Shown here: in pieces, positions 17,631 through 26,896 of the stretch
How the letters are laid out: each line of letters starts with the position of its first letter
Position numbering within the stretch: the first letter of the stretch is position 1
From: Roseivirga sp.
Lineage (GTDB): Bacteria; Bacteroidota; Bacteroidia; Cytophagales; Cyclobacteriaceae
Assembly: GCA_021404565.1 (NCBI GenBank)
Contig: JAAWWF010000010.1
Span: 157,581 to 221,580, forward strand
Direction of reading: 5' to 3'
Length of the DNA: 64,000 bases
Translations under genes and position numbers: made by a program
Notes under the pieces: generated by a model
What the model was told of the DNA's origin: nothing
The model's input: the letters and a program-made list of their open reading frames with translations, nothing else
Database searches by the model: none

Positions 17631-17638
17631 TATTTTTG
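17631..17638 (+). promoter_or_regulatory. Bacteroidota-type -7 promoter box for purL
   Basis: TATTTTTG is an exact match to the TAnnTTTG -7 consensus of Bacteroidota housekeeping promoters and lies 37 bases before the purL ATG. The -33 region is only weakly matched. Confidence 0.6.
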
Positions 17639-17674
17639 CCGGTGTAAAACGTACACCCGATACCCTATATTTCA

Positions 17675-20600
17675 ATGATCCGATTTTTCGATGCAGGAGC
17701 AGGCAAAATATTCGCTGTAGGCCTCCAATCTTCCATCCAGTCGCAAGACCTCCCCAAGCTTGAATGGCTCTTTGGAAACGCGTCCCTGTTAGAAGCTGAA
17801 CAACTGGAAGGTTTCTTTGTAGGTCCGCGTAAAGAAATGATCACTCCCTGGAGCACCAACGCTGTCGAAATCACTCAGAACATGAGTGTGACTGGCATTG
17901 AGCGCATCGAAGAATTTGAAAAGGTAGCTTCCGAAAACGTTGCCTATGATCCCATGCTTCAGGTGCTTTACACGGGATTGGATCAGGACATTTTTACCAT
18001 AGAAAAAACACCTGATGCAGTGCTCTATCTGGATGACCTGGCCAGCTACAATAAGCAGGAAGGCCTGGCCCTGAGTGACGAAGAAATCGACTATCTGAAT
18101 GATGTGAGCAAGCAGCTCGGCCGCAAGCTCACGGATGGAGAGGTATTCGGCTTTTCTCAGGTAAACTCTGAGCACTGTCGACACAAGATCTTCAACGGTA
18201 TTTTTATCATTGACGGACAGGAAATGCCCTCCTCACTTTTTAAGCTGATTAAGAAGACTTCGCAGGAGCACCCCAACAGACTTGTTTCTGCTTACAAAGA
18301 CAATGTAGCCTTTGTAGATGGCCCCAGAGTGGAACAGTTCGCCCAAAAGACTCAGGACAAAGCGGACTGGTTTGAGACCAAAGACTTTGACTCAGTTATT
18401 TCTCTGAAAGCGGAGACCCACAACTTCCCTACTACGGTTGAGCCATTTAACGGAGCAGCTACCGGTTCGGGTGGTGAAATTCGCGATAGAATGGCGGGAG
18501 GAAAAGGCTCCATGCCGCTCGCAGGTACCGCTGTTTATATGACCTCTTATTCCAGACTGGAAGAAAGCCGTAGCTGGGAAGAGAATATGCCTGAGCGTAA
18601 ATGGCTCTATCAGACGCCAATGGACATTCTGATCAAAGCTTCGAATGGAGCCAGTGACTTTGGGAATAAATTCGGTCAGCCGCTTATCAGTGGATCCGTA
18701 CTCACCTTTGAGCATGAAGAAGCAGGCAAGAAACATGGCTTTGATAAGGTAATTATGATGGCAGGCGGTATCGGTTATGCCAAGAAAACCGATGCCCTGA
18801 AAGATACGCCTGACACCGGTGACAAAATTGTGGTGATGGGTGGTGATAACTATCGCATTGGTATGGGTGGTGGAGCCGTATCTTCTGTGGCTACCGGAGA
18901 ATTCTCCTCAGGTATAGAACTCAATGCCATTCAGCGTTCCAATCCCGAAATGCAAAAGCGGGTGTACAATGCCGTAAGGGCCATGGCTGAATCTGAAAAC
19001 AATCCGGTTGTTTCCATTCACGACCATGGAGCAGGTGGTCACCTTAACTGCCTCTCAGAGCTGGTGGAAGAAACTGGCGGCACTATAGATGTGAATCAAC
19101 TCCCTGTAGGCGACCCTACGCTGTCTGACAAAGAGATTATCGGTAACGAGTCTCAAGAACGCATGGGCATGGTGATGAAGGAAAAAGACATTGAGTTTCT
19201 TAAAAGAGTAGCCCAACGCGAGAGGGCTCCCATCTATGTAGTTGGTGAAACCACTGGAGATCATCACTTCAAGTTTGAGAATGCCAAAACAGAGGAACAC
19301 CCCATCAATTGGGAACTGGCCCATATGTTCGGTTCTTCTCCAAAAACCGTTTTAGAAGACAAATCCAAAGAGAATCAATTCTCGGAGATTGGCTATGATC
19401 TCACCAAATTGCAACACTACCTCAATGCTGTTTTACAACTGGAAGCCGTGGCCTGTAAAGACTGGCTTACCAATAAGGTAGATCGCTGCGTAACCGGTCG
19501 TGTTGCCAAGCAGCAATGCGCAGGTCCTCTGCAGCTACCGCTCAACAATGTGGGGGTGATGGCCCTCGACTACAGGGGCGAAAAAGGCATTGCCACCACC
19601 ATTGGCCATGCTCCTGTATCAGCCCTGGCCGACCCCGTGGCCGGCTCTCAACTTTCGATAGCCGAGTCGTTGACGAACATTGTCTTTGCTCCTGTTGAAG
19701 GCGGTATCAAAGGTATTTCACTCAGTGCCAACTGGATGTGGCCTGCGAAAAATGAAGGTGAGAACGCAAGACTTTACAAAGCGGTAGAGGCAGTAAGTGA
19801 CTTCGCCTGTGCTCTGGGTATCAACATTCCTACGGGTAAAGACTCCATGTCAATGACCCAGAAATATGAGGATGACGTGGTATACTCTCCGGGTACGGTA
19901 ATTATTTCTGCCGTGGGTGAAGTGACAGACCTCAAAAAAGTCGTAGAACCCGTACTTCAACCAGATTTTGACTCTACACTCCTATATATTGACCTGTCTG
20001 ACGGTGCTTTTAACCTGGGCGGCAGCTCCTTCGCTCAGATAATCGGTAAGGTAGGAACCAGTGCTCCGACCATTGACGATAGCGACCGCTTCGCTAAGTC
20101 TTTTGATCTGGTACAAGCACTCATTGAAGAAGGAAAGATTCTGGCAGGCCATGATGTATCTGCCGGTGGTTTGATTACAGCTTTACTGGAAATGACCTTC
20201 TCTCAGCCTGAGTTGGGCATAGCCGCCAACCTCAAAGGTTTTAATGTAGAGGACGATGTGGCTACATTCTTCTCCGAACAGCCAGCCCTGGTACTACAAG
20301 TAAACGCTGAGGCACTGGAAGATGTAAAAAGCAGACTCACCATTGCCGGTGCACGCTTTGCTGAGATAGGCAACCCTATAGGAGAGTCCATACTCTCTAT
20401 TCGCACCAATACCCAGAGCTATCTGCTGGATATCGCCAGCCTGAGAGATACCTGGTACAAAACCTCTTACCTGCTTGATCAAAAACAGTCAGGTGAGGCG
20501 CTGGCGCAGGAGCGTTTTGATAACTACAAACATCAGCCTTTGTCTTTCACCTTCCCTGAAGGTTTCAAAGGACAATATGCCGCCCTGGGCCTCGACCCGG

Positions 20601-21370
20601 ATCGCAAGACCGCTACGGGTATCAAAGGAGCCATTATTCGTGAGAAAGGTGTGAATGGCGACAGGGAGATGGCCTATGCCATGCACCTCGCTGGCTTTGA
20701 TGTAAAAGACATACATATGACTGACCTGATCTCCGGAGCGGAAGATCTCAGCGATGTCAACTTTATCGCCTTTGTTGGCGGTTTCTCTAACTCTGATGTA
20801 TTAGGCTCTGCCAAAGGCTGGGCAGGCGCTTTCCTTTACAATGAAAAAGCCAAAGCGGCACTTGATAACTTCTATGCCCGTGAGGATACTATCTCTTTGG
20901 GTATTTGTAATGGTTGTCAGCTGATGGGTGAATTAGGGTTGCTCTATCCTGAGCACGACACGCACCCAAAACTGGATCATAATGTTGCCCATAAGTTTGA
21001 ATCAGGCTTTGTAAATGTGACCATCCCTGAAAACAGCTCGGTTATGCTTAGCGGATTGGCCGGTACCCGACTTGGAATTTGGGTAGCCCATGGTGAAGGT
21101 CGTTTCAGACTGCCTGAAGCTGAGGGTGAGTACCATGTAATTGCCAAGTACAGCCATGAGGCTTACCCGGCATCTCCCAATGGCTCTGACTACCATGTAG
21201 CAGGCCTTGCCAGCAAGGACGGTCGCCATCTGGCCATTATGCCTCACTTTGAGCGTTCAGTCTTCCCATGGAACTGGGGTAATTACCCTGCTGAGCACAA
21301 AGCAGATGTGCTGAGCCCCTGGGTCAAAGCCTTTGTGAATGCACGGGATTGGGTGGCTGAGAGGGTTTGA
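17675..21370 (+). CDS. purL: Phosphoribosylformylglycinamidine synthase, single-chain
   Basis: A 1231-residue protein, the size of the single-chain (large) PurL type. It converts FGAR, glutamine and ATP to FGAM in purine synthesis in the cytosol. Landmarks are the linker/FGAR domain with VNSEHCRHKIFNG, the ATP-binding regions SLKAETHNFPTTVEPF and GIGYAKKTDAL, the second half beginning around IPTGKDSMSM, and a C-terminal class I glutamine amidotransferase domain with the catalytic Cys in LGICNGCQLMG and the His-Phe-Glu site in MPHFERSVFP. Nothing is missing. It stands alone in its transcription unit with its own promoter box. Confidence 0.97.
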   Translation: MIRFFDAGAGKIFAVGLQSSIQSQDLPKLEWLFGNASLLEAEQLEGFFVGPRKEMITPWSTNAVEITQNMSVTGIERIEEFEKVASENVAYDPMLQVLYTGLDQDIFTIEKTPDAVLYLDDLASYNKQEGLALSDEEIDYLNDVSKQLGRKLTDGEVFGFSQVNSEHCRHKIFNGIFIIDGQEMPSSLFKLIKKTSQEHPNRLVSAYKDNVAFVDGPRVEQFAQKTQDKADWFETKDFDSVISLKAETHNFPTTVEPFNGAATGSGGEIRDRMAGGKGSMPLAGTAVYMTSYSRLEESRSWEENMPERKWLYQTPMDILIKASNGASDFGNKFGQPLISGSVLTFEHEEAGKKHGFDKVIMMAGGIGYAKKTDALKDTPDTGDKIVVMGGDNYRIGMGGGAVSSVATGEFSSGIELNAIQRSNPEMQKRVYNAVRAMAESENNPVVSIHDHGAGGHLNCLSELVEETGGTIDVNQLPVGDPTLSDKEIIGNESQERMGMVMKEKDIEFLKRVAQRERAPIYVVGETTGDHHFKFENAKTEEHPINWELAHMFGSSPKTVLEDKSKENQFSEIGYDLTKLQHYLNAVLQLEAVACKDWLTNKVDRCVTGRVAKQQCAGPLQLPLNNVGVMALDYRGEKGIATTIGHAPVSALADPVAGSQLSIAESLTNIVFAPVEGGIKGISLSANWMWPAKNEGENARLYKAVEAVSDFACALGINIPTGKDSMSMTQKYEDDVVYSPGTVIISAVGEVTDLKKVVEPVLQPDFDSTLLYIDLSDGAFNLGGSSFAQIIGKVGTSAPTIDDSDRFAKSFDLVQALIEEGKILAGHDVSAGGLITALLEMTFSQPELGIAANLKGFNVEDDVATFFSEQPALVLQVNAEALEDVKSRLTIAGARFAEIGNPIGESILSIRTNTQSYLLDIASLRDTWYKTSYLLDQKQSGEALAQERFDNYKHQPLSFTFPEGFKGQYAALGLDPDRKTATGIKGAIIREKGVNGDREMAYAMHLAGFDVKDIHMTDLISGAEDLSDVNFIAFVGGFSNSDVLGSAKGWAGAFLYNEKAKAALDNFYAREDTISLGICNGCQLMGELGLLYPEHDTHPKLDHNVAHKFESGFVNVTIPENSSVMLSGLAGTRLGIWVAHGEGRFRLPEAEGEYHVIAKYSHEAYPASPNGSDYHVAGLASKDGRHLAIMPHFERSVFPWNWGNYPAEHKADVLSPWVKAFVNARDWVAERV

Positions 21371-21399
21371 TTTTTGAGACTTTAGATCTTAGATATCAG

Positions 21400-21431
21400 A
21401 CAAAAGAAAGGTCGCAGCGGATGCCGCGACC
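21400..21431 (-). terminator. Hairpin terminator after the AidA/PixA-like gene
   Basis: GGTCGCAGCGGATGCCGCGACC (21410-21431) is an imperfect inverted repeat with a 5-6 bp outer stem; on the minus strand it is followed by CTTTCTTTTG. It lies between the ends of purL and the convergent AidA/PixA-like gene and may serve both. Confidence 0.6.
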
Positions 21432-21515
21432 AGTTTGGAAGTTTATTGGTACTAATTGACTAGCCTTAGCATTTCGTTCAGACCGGTCTAAGATGTAAAT
21501 TGATAGCTACTAATC

Positions 21516-21923
21516 CTAAGACGGGTTAACTGAAACAATGAATGGATCGAATGTCATAAGGTGTTTCCCATTCAGCAACAATACCATGCTATATTGTGCA
21601 TTAGTAGCTGCTTGATTGACATGGCCTCCCCAAACACTTCCATCAAACTGAGGATATGGTGCCGGGTTGATAAGATCAGGAATAGTTGTACCAATGCTTG
21701 TGAATGAATGAATTGCTACATCCTGAGTCGGATCAATTGAAACAACCCGCCAAACAATCGTGTCACCATTGGTAACATGGGTCACGAGTTCATTGGTACC
21801 TTCAGAATGATTCTGAGTACCACTACTATCATTGCTATCCATCATGAAAACATATGGAGGTAAATTGTTGTTGTTAATCGCTGCTGAAACGTTAACTGCG
21901 ACTAGAATATTGACTTGTGCCAT
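21516..21923 (-). CDS. AidA/PixA-family inclusion-body-type protein
   Basis: A 135-residue protein without a signal peptide. It fits the AidA/PixA family (autoinducer-dependent AidA of Ralstonia and Burkholderia; PixA inclusion protein of Xenorhabdus): an N-terminal strand INILVAV-like, YVFMMDSN, then GTNELVTHVTNGDTIVWRV and a C-terminal FDPFI segment. The known members are small, cytoplasmic, abundant and cell-density regulated; their molecular role is not settled. It is preceded by a complete copy of the shared leader, with the ATG 20 bases after AGAGTAGG, and is the most distal of three small genes. Confidence 0.8.
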   Translation of the reverse strand: MAQVNILVAVNVSAAINNNNLPPYVFMMDSNDSSGTQNHSEGTNELVTHVTNGDTIVWRVVSIDPTQDVAIHSFTSIGTTIPDLINPAPYPQFDGSVWGGHVNQAATNAQYSMVLLLNGKHLMTFDPFIVSVNPS

Positions 21924-21943
21924 TTGATTTTACTTTTAATCTA

Positions 21944-22027
21944 CCTACTCTAAAAGGCTTTTCGGTTTCCGCCTTTCGCATAACTCGCGAAAAAAGTTCG
22001 TTTTTTATAGTGAGTTCTGCTCCACTT
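21944..22027 (-). promoter_or_regulatory. Shared structured leader, copy 2
   Basis: On the minus strand: stem P1 (AAGTG, loop, CACT), the linker TAAAAAACGA, stem P2 TTTCGC/GCGAAA (6 bp, loop GAGTTAT), the P3 block GGCGGAAACCGAAAAGCC, then AGAGTAGG, which ends 20 bases before the ATG. P2 here differs in sequence from all other copies but still pairs. A TTTG sequence lies just before P1 and may be part of the promoter. Confidence 0.75.
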
Positions 22028-22228
22028 CAAATATTCGATAGCACTAAGTTGATAATCAGACCACTAGAATTTGAGAGCAGAAATGCGGAAAAAAGAAAAA
22101 GGCGTAGAAATACTTAGGTAAGATTTTGAATTGTTAATCTGCTGATGATGAGACAGCTGCAGCAATACAATGGGTCCCGGTTTTTACGGATGAGAGGCAA
22201 AGAGGGTATGAATATGCAGATTTTAGAT

Positions 22229-22263
22229 AAAAAAAAATGTCGCAGCGGGTGCTGCGACATTTC
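22229..22263 (-). terminator. Rho-independent terminator after the 22280 gene
   Basis: ATGTCGCAGC and GCTGCGACAT form a 10-bp perfect stem (22237-22260); on the minus strand it is followed by a run of eight or nine T residues. It lies about 18 bases beyond the stop of the gene at 22280-22609. Confidence 0.88.
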
Positions 22264-22279
22264 TTAAATTCAAAAGTAT

Positions 22280-22609
22280 TTATTTTGTATTCTTCGCTAC
22301 ATTTGGCCCCATGCTAGAATTTGTAACTAACCTGCAAAAACTTACGTAAGGGCCATTAACGGGTGCTTCAGCACCACGGGCACAATGCCAACCAGTACCC
22401 CATGGAAGCCCTGTGTCCCACTCATTACCGTTAGTGTCCCAAGTCCATTTTGCCAAATCAGTATTAGCGGGTTTTTCAGGAAAACTGTTTCCATTGTATA
22501 CAAAAATCTGTCCTTGCTGATCGCGAAAAGGAGAATTTGTACTCCATTTAAGCCATAAATTACCGTGGTTTTCGTAGGCCTCTAGAGACCATTCAAAATT
22601 ATCTGTCAT
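22280..22609 (-). CDS. Small Trp-rich protein of unknown function with shared leader
   Basis: A 109-residue protein without a signal peptide. It is very rich in Trp, Gly and Asn (LWLKWSTNSPF, then WTWDTNGNEWDTGLPWGTGW), which suggests a compact beta-rich, possibly carbohydrate-binding fold, but I cannot assign a family. Two Cys lie in the C-terminal third. It has its own leader (copy 3) and its own terminator, so it is transcribed alone. The gene neighbourhood of lectins and AidA/PixA-like proteins is the main hint to its role. Confidence 0.7.
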   Translation of the reverse strand: MTDNFEWSLEAYENHGNLWLKWSTNSPFRDQQGQIFVYNGNSFPEKPANTDLAKWTWDTNGNEWDTGLPWGTGWHCARGAEAPVNGPYVSFCRLVTNSSMGPNVAKNTK

Positions 22610-22632
22610 TTCTTAATATTTGTTATGCTTCA

Positions 22633-22716
22633 CCTACTCTTAAGGCTTTTCGGTTTCCGCCTCTGTGATTAACCCCACAAAATGGCTCGTTTTTTAAAGT
22701 GGGTCCTGCTCCACTT
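22633..22716 (-). promoter_or_regulatory. Shared structured leader, copy 3
   Basis: On the minus strand: P1 AAGTGG/CCACTT with loop AGCAGGAC, the linker TAAAAAACGA, P2 TTTTGTG/CACAGAG (7 pairs including two G-U), the P3 block GGCGGAAACCGAAAAGCC and AGAGTAGG, 23 bases before the ATG. P1 carries a single T-to-G change in the loop compared with other copies. Confidence 0.75.
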
Positions 22717-22759
22717 AACTATCGATTTCTTTAAGCGATTATGCTTTCCAGGCATTCGA

Positions 22760-23119
22760 TTAGCACTTGCCAAAAGTCTGATTGACCACTGTAACTCCTC
22801 CAATCTCGACAGATACACGAACACCCGTAGGAATACCCCAGGTAGTGCAAATATTGAGACATGCTTTTCCTGCAGTACCATTGGGAATAGAAAGAGGAAT
22901 GCTAATGCACTTTGAACCAAGGCCAAGAGGTAAATTGACACATACATGGTTATTCTCTACCGTAACAGAAACACATTGAGCAAAAAGGCTAATTTCACCA
23001 CCATGTGTTAAATCAAATTCTGTGCTTTTTGCGATTGCAGAAGTGCGTTGTCTGTTTCTTTCAGCAGCCTCTAATGCATCAGAAATTGCTTTTTCATCAA
23101 ATGAATAATACTTAGACAT
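22760..23119 (-). CDS. Small Cys-containing protein of unknown function with shared leader
   Basis: A 119-residue protein. Residues 1-30 look like a charged helix (AISDALEAAERNRQR); the remainder is beta-like with six Cys, arranged as FAQC, NHVC, SKC, KAC-x3-C and a C-terminal GKC. There is no signal peptide, so disulphides are not expected if it stays in the cytoplasm. The family is not recognised. It lies directly downstream of the double-HTH regulator on the same strand and has its own full leader. Confidence 0.68.
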   Translation of the reverse strand: MSKYYSFDEKAISDALEAAERNRQRTSAIAKSTEFDLTHGGEISLFAQCVSVTVENNHVCVNLPLGLGSKCISIPLSIPNGTAGKACLNICTTWGIPTGVRVSVEIGGVTVVNQTFGKC

Positions 23120-23140
23120 AATATTAAATCAGTTTTATCA

Positions 23141-23224
23141 CCTACTCTTAAGGCTTTTCGGTTTCCGCCTCTGCGATCGACCCCACAGAAGGATTCGTTT
23201 TTTAAAGTGGGTTCTGCTCCACTT
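23141..23224 (-). promoter_or_regulatory. Shared structured leader, copy 4
   Basis: On the minus strand: P1 AAGTGG/CCACTT with loop AGCAGAAC, the linker TAAAAAACGA, P2 CTTCTGTG/CGCAGAGG (8 pairs with two G-U), the P3 block GGCGGAAACCGAAAAGCC and AGAGTAGG, 21 bases before the ATG. P2 differs from copy 3 at several positions yet stays paired. Confidence 0.75.
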
Positions 23225-23327
23225 GCTCTACTCTTTATCGGATTTTCGAGAAACTCCGGTCGTTGATATACCTTATTGACATACCAAAATTGTCTTATTT
23301 AAAACCCAATAAATCGTATAGAATCAG

Positions 23328-24164
23328 CTATAGCATTGCATCTTGATGCATAAGGTGATTTCGTAACCAAGACAGGAATTCTTCTTTACGATTTTGGTGC
23401 CTGTAAGCGGAGGGAGAGGTATGAAATATCAGCTTAAAGGCACGACTTAGATGAGCCTGGTCAAAAAAACCAGCCTTATGGGCGATCTCTCCAATTAGTC
23501 GACAGGTACTACTTAATAGCTCGGCCGCATACAATAGACGTAAGTATAGTAATAGCCTCATGGGAGTCACTTGCAAATGTGTTTTAAGATCGCGCAGTAA
23601 CTGTGAAGGGCCAATACAAAGCCTGTCTGCCAAATAGTTCAGGGATAGGTCTTCATTTCCGATATCGGCTAATACAATTTGGAAAAGGCTGGTAATTCTT
23701 GGGTGCTGAGGCAGCATTCGTTCCAGTCCCTGTACCATTAGAGGTGTAGGAGGCATGGTCCAGGAGACTCTGGTATTTTCGAAATTCGATCCTGCCGGAG
23801 CATAGTCGGAAGGACTACATTTGAACTCTTTATTAAATGCCCTCCAAAATGAAGGATAGTTTTGAAAGCCTGTCATAATGGCAATGTTCTTTACAGGTTG
23901 ACCACCCTTCCTTAGCAATTCCAGTGCAAGACTGAGTCGTTTATAAAGGATATACTTACCAGGAGAACGCCCAAGAAGGTAGGTTGATTTACGTGTAAGT
24001 TGTGCCCGGCTTAGCTTTAACACATTCGCCAATACCGCTACGTCAAACTGAGGATCGTTCAATCTTCTTAAGACCGTAACTTCCAGCTTTTCAAGAAAAT
24101 CTTTATCAGCACTCGAGCATACGGCTCTGATCACCAAATTTGGTGCTGTTTGAATTGGTAACAT
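23328..24164 (-). CDS. AraC-type regulator with two tandem HTH domains and no sensor domain
   Basis: A 278-residue protein that appears to hold two AraC/XylS DNA-binding domains in tandem. The first (about residues 25-125) has ANVLKLSRAQLTRK and, in its second half, VKNIAIMTGFQNYPSFWRAFNKEFKCSP. The second (about 155-265) has LADRLCIGPSQLLRDLKTH and IGEIAHKAGFFDQAHLSRAFK, each ending with the usual SPS-Y motif. AraC regulators normally have one such domain plus a ligand-binding domain. It lies among the small leader-linked genes, making it a plausible local regulator; no binding site has been shown. Confidence 0.85.
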   Translation of the reverse strand: MLPIQTAPNLVIRAVCSSADKDFLEKLEVTVLRRLNDPQFDVAVLANVLKLSRAQLTRKSTYLLGRSPGKYILYKRLSLALELLRKGGQPVKNIAIMTGFQNYPSFWRAFNKEFKCSPSDYAPAGSNFENTRVSWTMPPTPLMVQGLERMLPQHPRITSLFQIVLADIGNEDLSLNYLADRLCIGPSQLLRDLKTHLQVTPMRLLLYLRLLYAAELLSSTCRLIGEIAHKAGFFDQAHLSRAFKLIFHTSPSAYRHQNRKEEFLSWLRNHLMHQDAML

Positions 24165-24402
24165 GGATTGAGGTTTTGAAGCGACCCGGGCAGGCTGTTC
24201 TATTCCAATTCCTCATTTAAAAGGGGGCAATAGTCAAGTAGGGCAAAATCCTGCCTGAGAATCGCCTGACTAAATCAGTAAGGGTGAGAGATGAGGTGCA
24301 GACTGATTTTAAGGAGAAATTGAACCTTAGTGCGGTAGACCAGGGTCGCAGGTTGAAATTTACTATTGGGATATATCCCTGATTCTTATCAGAATCGGCT
24401 TC

Positions 24403-24681
24403 TTAGAGCCAGGAATAAGACCATTCCTCAATCTCTTCATAGATCTCAAAAACCGAAATCCAATCAGGAGGACAAGCCCCCGGTTCATCAAAGTTTTGAG
24501 AGTTCAGAGTATGATTTTCCCATGTAATCAGCGAAGGTTCATTGTTATCAATGGCTTTCCGGAGTTTTGGTACATCGTACTGGTCCTGAAAAGCAAGGCG
24601 TCTTGGCAAGTACGGGGAGTTGTTAAGTTTTCGACCCTTTGAAGGTTCAGATATCAGAGTTCTCTTTGTTTTGGCAGACAT
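24403..24681 (-). CDS. Small protein of unknown function with shared leader
   Basis: A 92-residue protein, basic at the N-terminus (SAKTKRTLISEPSKGRK) and acidic and Trp-rich at the C-terminus (EIYEEIEEWSYSWL). There is no signal peptide or membrane helix and only one Cys. The composition suggests a flexible basic tail joined to a small folded part, but no family is recognised. The ATG is 21 bases after the leader's AGAGTAGG, which supports this start. A spacer of about 240 bases separates it from the AraC-type gene downstream. Confidence 0.62.
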   Translation of the reverse strand: MSAKTKRTLISEPSKGRKLNNSPYLPRRLAFQDQYDVPKLRKAIDNNEPSLITWENHTLNSQNFDEPGACPPDWISVFEIYEEIEEWSYSWL

Positions 24682-24702
24682 ACTATATGAAATGTAGTTT
24701 TG

Positions 24703-24756
24703 CCTACTCTCTTGGCTTTTCAGCTGCCGCCTCTATCTTTTCCTGATAGAAAGGAT
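24703..24756 (-). promoter_or_regulatory. Shared structured leader, copy 5 (lacks P1)
   Basis: On the minus strand: P2 TTTCTATC/GATAGAGG (8 pairs with two G-U, loop AGGAAAA), the P3 block GGCGGCAGCTGAAAAGCC and AGAGTAGG, 21 bases before the ATG. The inner P3 hairpin changes from CGG/CCG to CGG/CTG and still pairs through a G-U. No P1 stem is visible upstream. Confidence 0.68.
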
Positions 24757-24990
24757 TAATATTATTTTCATTTCCTTTTATCTGTAATTCAATATTTTTA
24801 AATAAAATTAACAATATTGATTACTAATAAATTACATTTCAATTTGACTCGTATCGACTCTGGAAAATTGTATGAGATCGGCTAGTGACTAACCAAATGT
24901 CGCATAGAGCGACTCTGTATGACTGTCGGTAGTAGCCATTGTATTTAGGAGGGCCATAACCAAATCCGAAAATTTGAAATGCTATAAACG

Positions 24991-25025
24991 AAAACACCTC
25001 CCGGCTATGAGCCAAGAGGTGTTTT
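24991..25025 (-). terminator. Hairpin terminator after the FG-GAP lipoprotein gene
   Basis: AAAACACCTC and GAGGTGTTTT form a perfect 10-bp stem with a 15-nt loop; the T-rich arm lies downstream in both directions. It is 33 bases past the stop of the minus-strand lipoprotein. Confidence 0.8.
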
Positions 25026-25057
25026 GTATAGCTACGTTTATAGACGAAGGGGCAAAA

Positions 25058-26896
25058 CTAATTCTGCTGCCCAAGCCAAAGCACATCCGGAGCCCCACCA
25101 ATTGCTATGTAGACATCAATATCTCCATCCCTATCAAAGTCACCAGAGGTAAGTCCTCCGCTATTGGAACTCCCAAAAGGCTGACTACTATGGGTGAAGT
25201 TACCATTCCCCCCATTCCACCATAGTGTATGAGGTTGACCGTTTCCTGTTACGGTAAGTGCATCAAGATCTCCGTCAAGGTCAAAGTCCACCAGAATTAC
25301 ATCGTTAATCTTGCTATTCCCCAGGCCCTGCCCGCTTACTGTAAAGGTTCCGGTTCCATCGTTGAACCAGATTTTGATAGGCTCCTGATCGGTTCCTACA
25401 AAAGCATCTAAGTCTGAATCTCCATCCAGGTCGGCTAAAACGACTTCCAAACTTTTGTCATTACCAACTGATTGTCCACCATCAGTAAAGTTCGCAGCAC
25501 CATCATTAAAGAATACCAGATCTGGTCTTCCTACAGTAGGCCCTGAGTTAGCAACGAAAACATCCAGATTTCCATCACCGTTCAAATCTCCGAGGGATAC
25601 ATCGGAGGCTTCCAGGCTTCCCGTTATTTGTGCTACTTCCGTAAATACACCATTTCCATCATTCAATAGAATTGGCAGGTTGTAGTAATCCACTATAATG
25701 GCATCCAAATCACCATCGTTGTCGAGATCTCCCAATTCCACACCATTAGTGGCTACGTTACCAAAGGCCTGACCGGAGTCGGTGAAATTTCCAGCTCCAT
25801 CATTCAACCAAACTGTGTTGGGCTGTTCACTCCAGTTTGTAATAAATGCATCCAGATCACCATCACCGTCAAAATCCCCCAGTTCCACATCAGTGGAGGG
25901 AAATGTACCTACAGGTTTTATCTCAGGGTAACTTCCCGTACCGTCATTGATCAGTACTTCCGTCACCTGGCTGTTAGTTCTGGTAATAAAAAGGTCGTCA
26001 TACCCGTCACCGTTCAAATCACCGGATTTAACGCTGGCCGCACTAAGGTTACTGAAGACTTCACCACTATTTATAAAACTGAGGCTGGGCATCGGAACTA
26101 CACTCTGAAGCACAACCTCCAACGGATCATTAGCAAATGCCTTTAAGCCTGCATTGGTATAGTCCTCAGATACGCTAAAACCAGCTTTTTCTATCACGAG
26201 CCTGTAGTCAACTCCGTCTTCCACCGCAATAGCATTCGTAGAGTCACCCAATTGGCCATTATAGAGGTCATTCTGTGTACCCTGTTCATAAATAGTCAGT
26301 GCAGCCGTGGTGGGTACGAGCTTTTGAGCCGTTTCATCGTAAGCAAAAGCAGTGATCAAAAAGCTGAAATGCTCAACAATATTAAATTGGAAAGTAGCGT
26401 AACCAAAGGCGTCTGGCGTAAATTCCTCCGTATCAATTACCTCTGGCACCACCTGTGTGGTCTGGTCAGTTGTAATAATAAAATCAATGGGCAGCGGATC
26501 ATTTACAAGGTGAGCATATTCTGAACCCTCTATGGGGGTTGCATAAATCACCTCACCCTGATCGTTCAACACCAAAAATTCGGTTAGCTGATAGTTACCC
26601 GGGTTCAGCGACAATGGCTCTCCTGCCAGTGTACCGGAGAAATTGAAGAGTTCAATTTGCTCCTGGTCATAAACTACATTCCCCTGATCATCCTCAATAG
26701 TCACTATCAGGCTTCGTGCATCTTCGTATGCTTCAGCTCCAGCGGCATTACCCCGGTTTCCCTCATCAGGATCATTGAGGCTAAATTGTACTGCTCCGGG
26801 TACCTGCTCATCCGGATTTCCTTCATTGTCTTGACAGCCATAAAGGCATAATAGAGCGACCATAATCAGGCCGCAGGTTTTAGTAATCGTCTTCAT
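25058..26896 (-). CDS. Lipoprotein with FG-GAP/VCBS repeats
   Basis: A 612-residue protein with a lipoprotein signal (MKTITKTCGLIMVALLCLYGC; Cys at 21). The N-terminal 250 residues are beta-like and acidic. From about residue 280 there are seven FG-GAP/VCBS-like repeats, each with a calcium-binding Asp loop: DLNGDGYDDLF, DFDGDGDLDAF, DLDNDGDLDAI, DLNGDGNLDVF, DLDGDSDLDAF, DFDLDGDLDAL, DFDRDGDIDVY. Such repeats form a beta-propeller. It is probably exposed on the cell surface. It does not carry the shared leader. A terminator follows. Confidence 0.9.
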   Translation of the reverse strand: MKTITKTCGLIMVALLCLYGCQDNEGNPDEQVPGAVQFSLNDPDEGNRGNAAGAEAYEDARSLIVTIEDDQGNVVYDQEQIELFNFSGTLAGEPLSLNPGNYQLTEFLVLNDQGEVIYATPIEGSEYAHLVNDPLPIDFIITTDQTTQVVPEVIDTEEFTPDAFGYATFQFNIVEHFSFLITAFAYDETAQKLVPTTAALTIYEQGTQNDLYNGQLGDSTNAIAVEDGVDYRLVIEKAGFSVSEDYTNAGLKAFANDPLEVVLQSVVPMPSLSFINSGEVFSNLSAASVKSGDLNGDGYDDLFITRTNSQVTEVLINDGTGSYPEIKPVGTFPSTDVELGDFDGDGDLDAFITNWSEQPNTVWLNDGAGNFTDSGQAFGNVATNGVELGDLDNDGDLDAIIVDYYNLPILLNDGNGVFTEVAQITGSLEASDVSLGDLNGDGNLDVFVANSGPTVGRPDLVFFNDGAANFTDGGQSVGNDKSLEVVLADLDGDSDLDAFVGTDQEPIKIWFNDGTGTFTVSGQGLGNSKINDVILVDFDLDGDLDALTVTGNGQPHTLWWNGGNGNFTHSSQPFGSSNSGGLTSGDFDRDGDIDVYIAIGGAPDVLWLGQQN

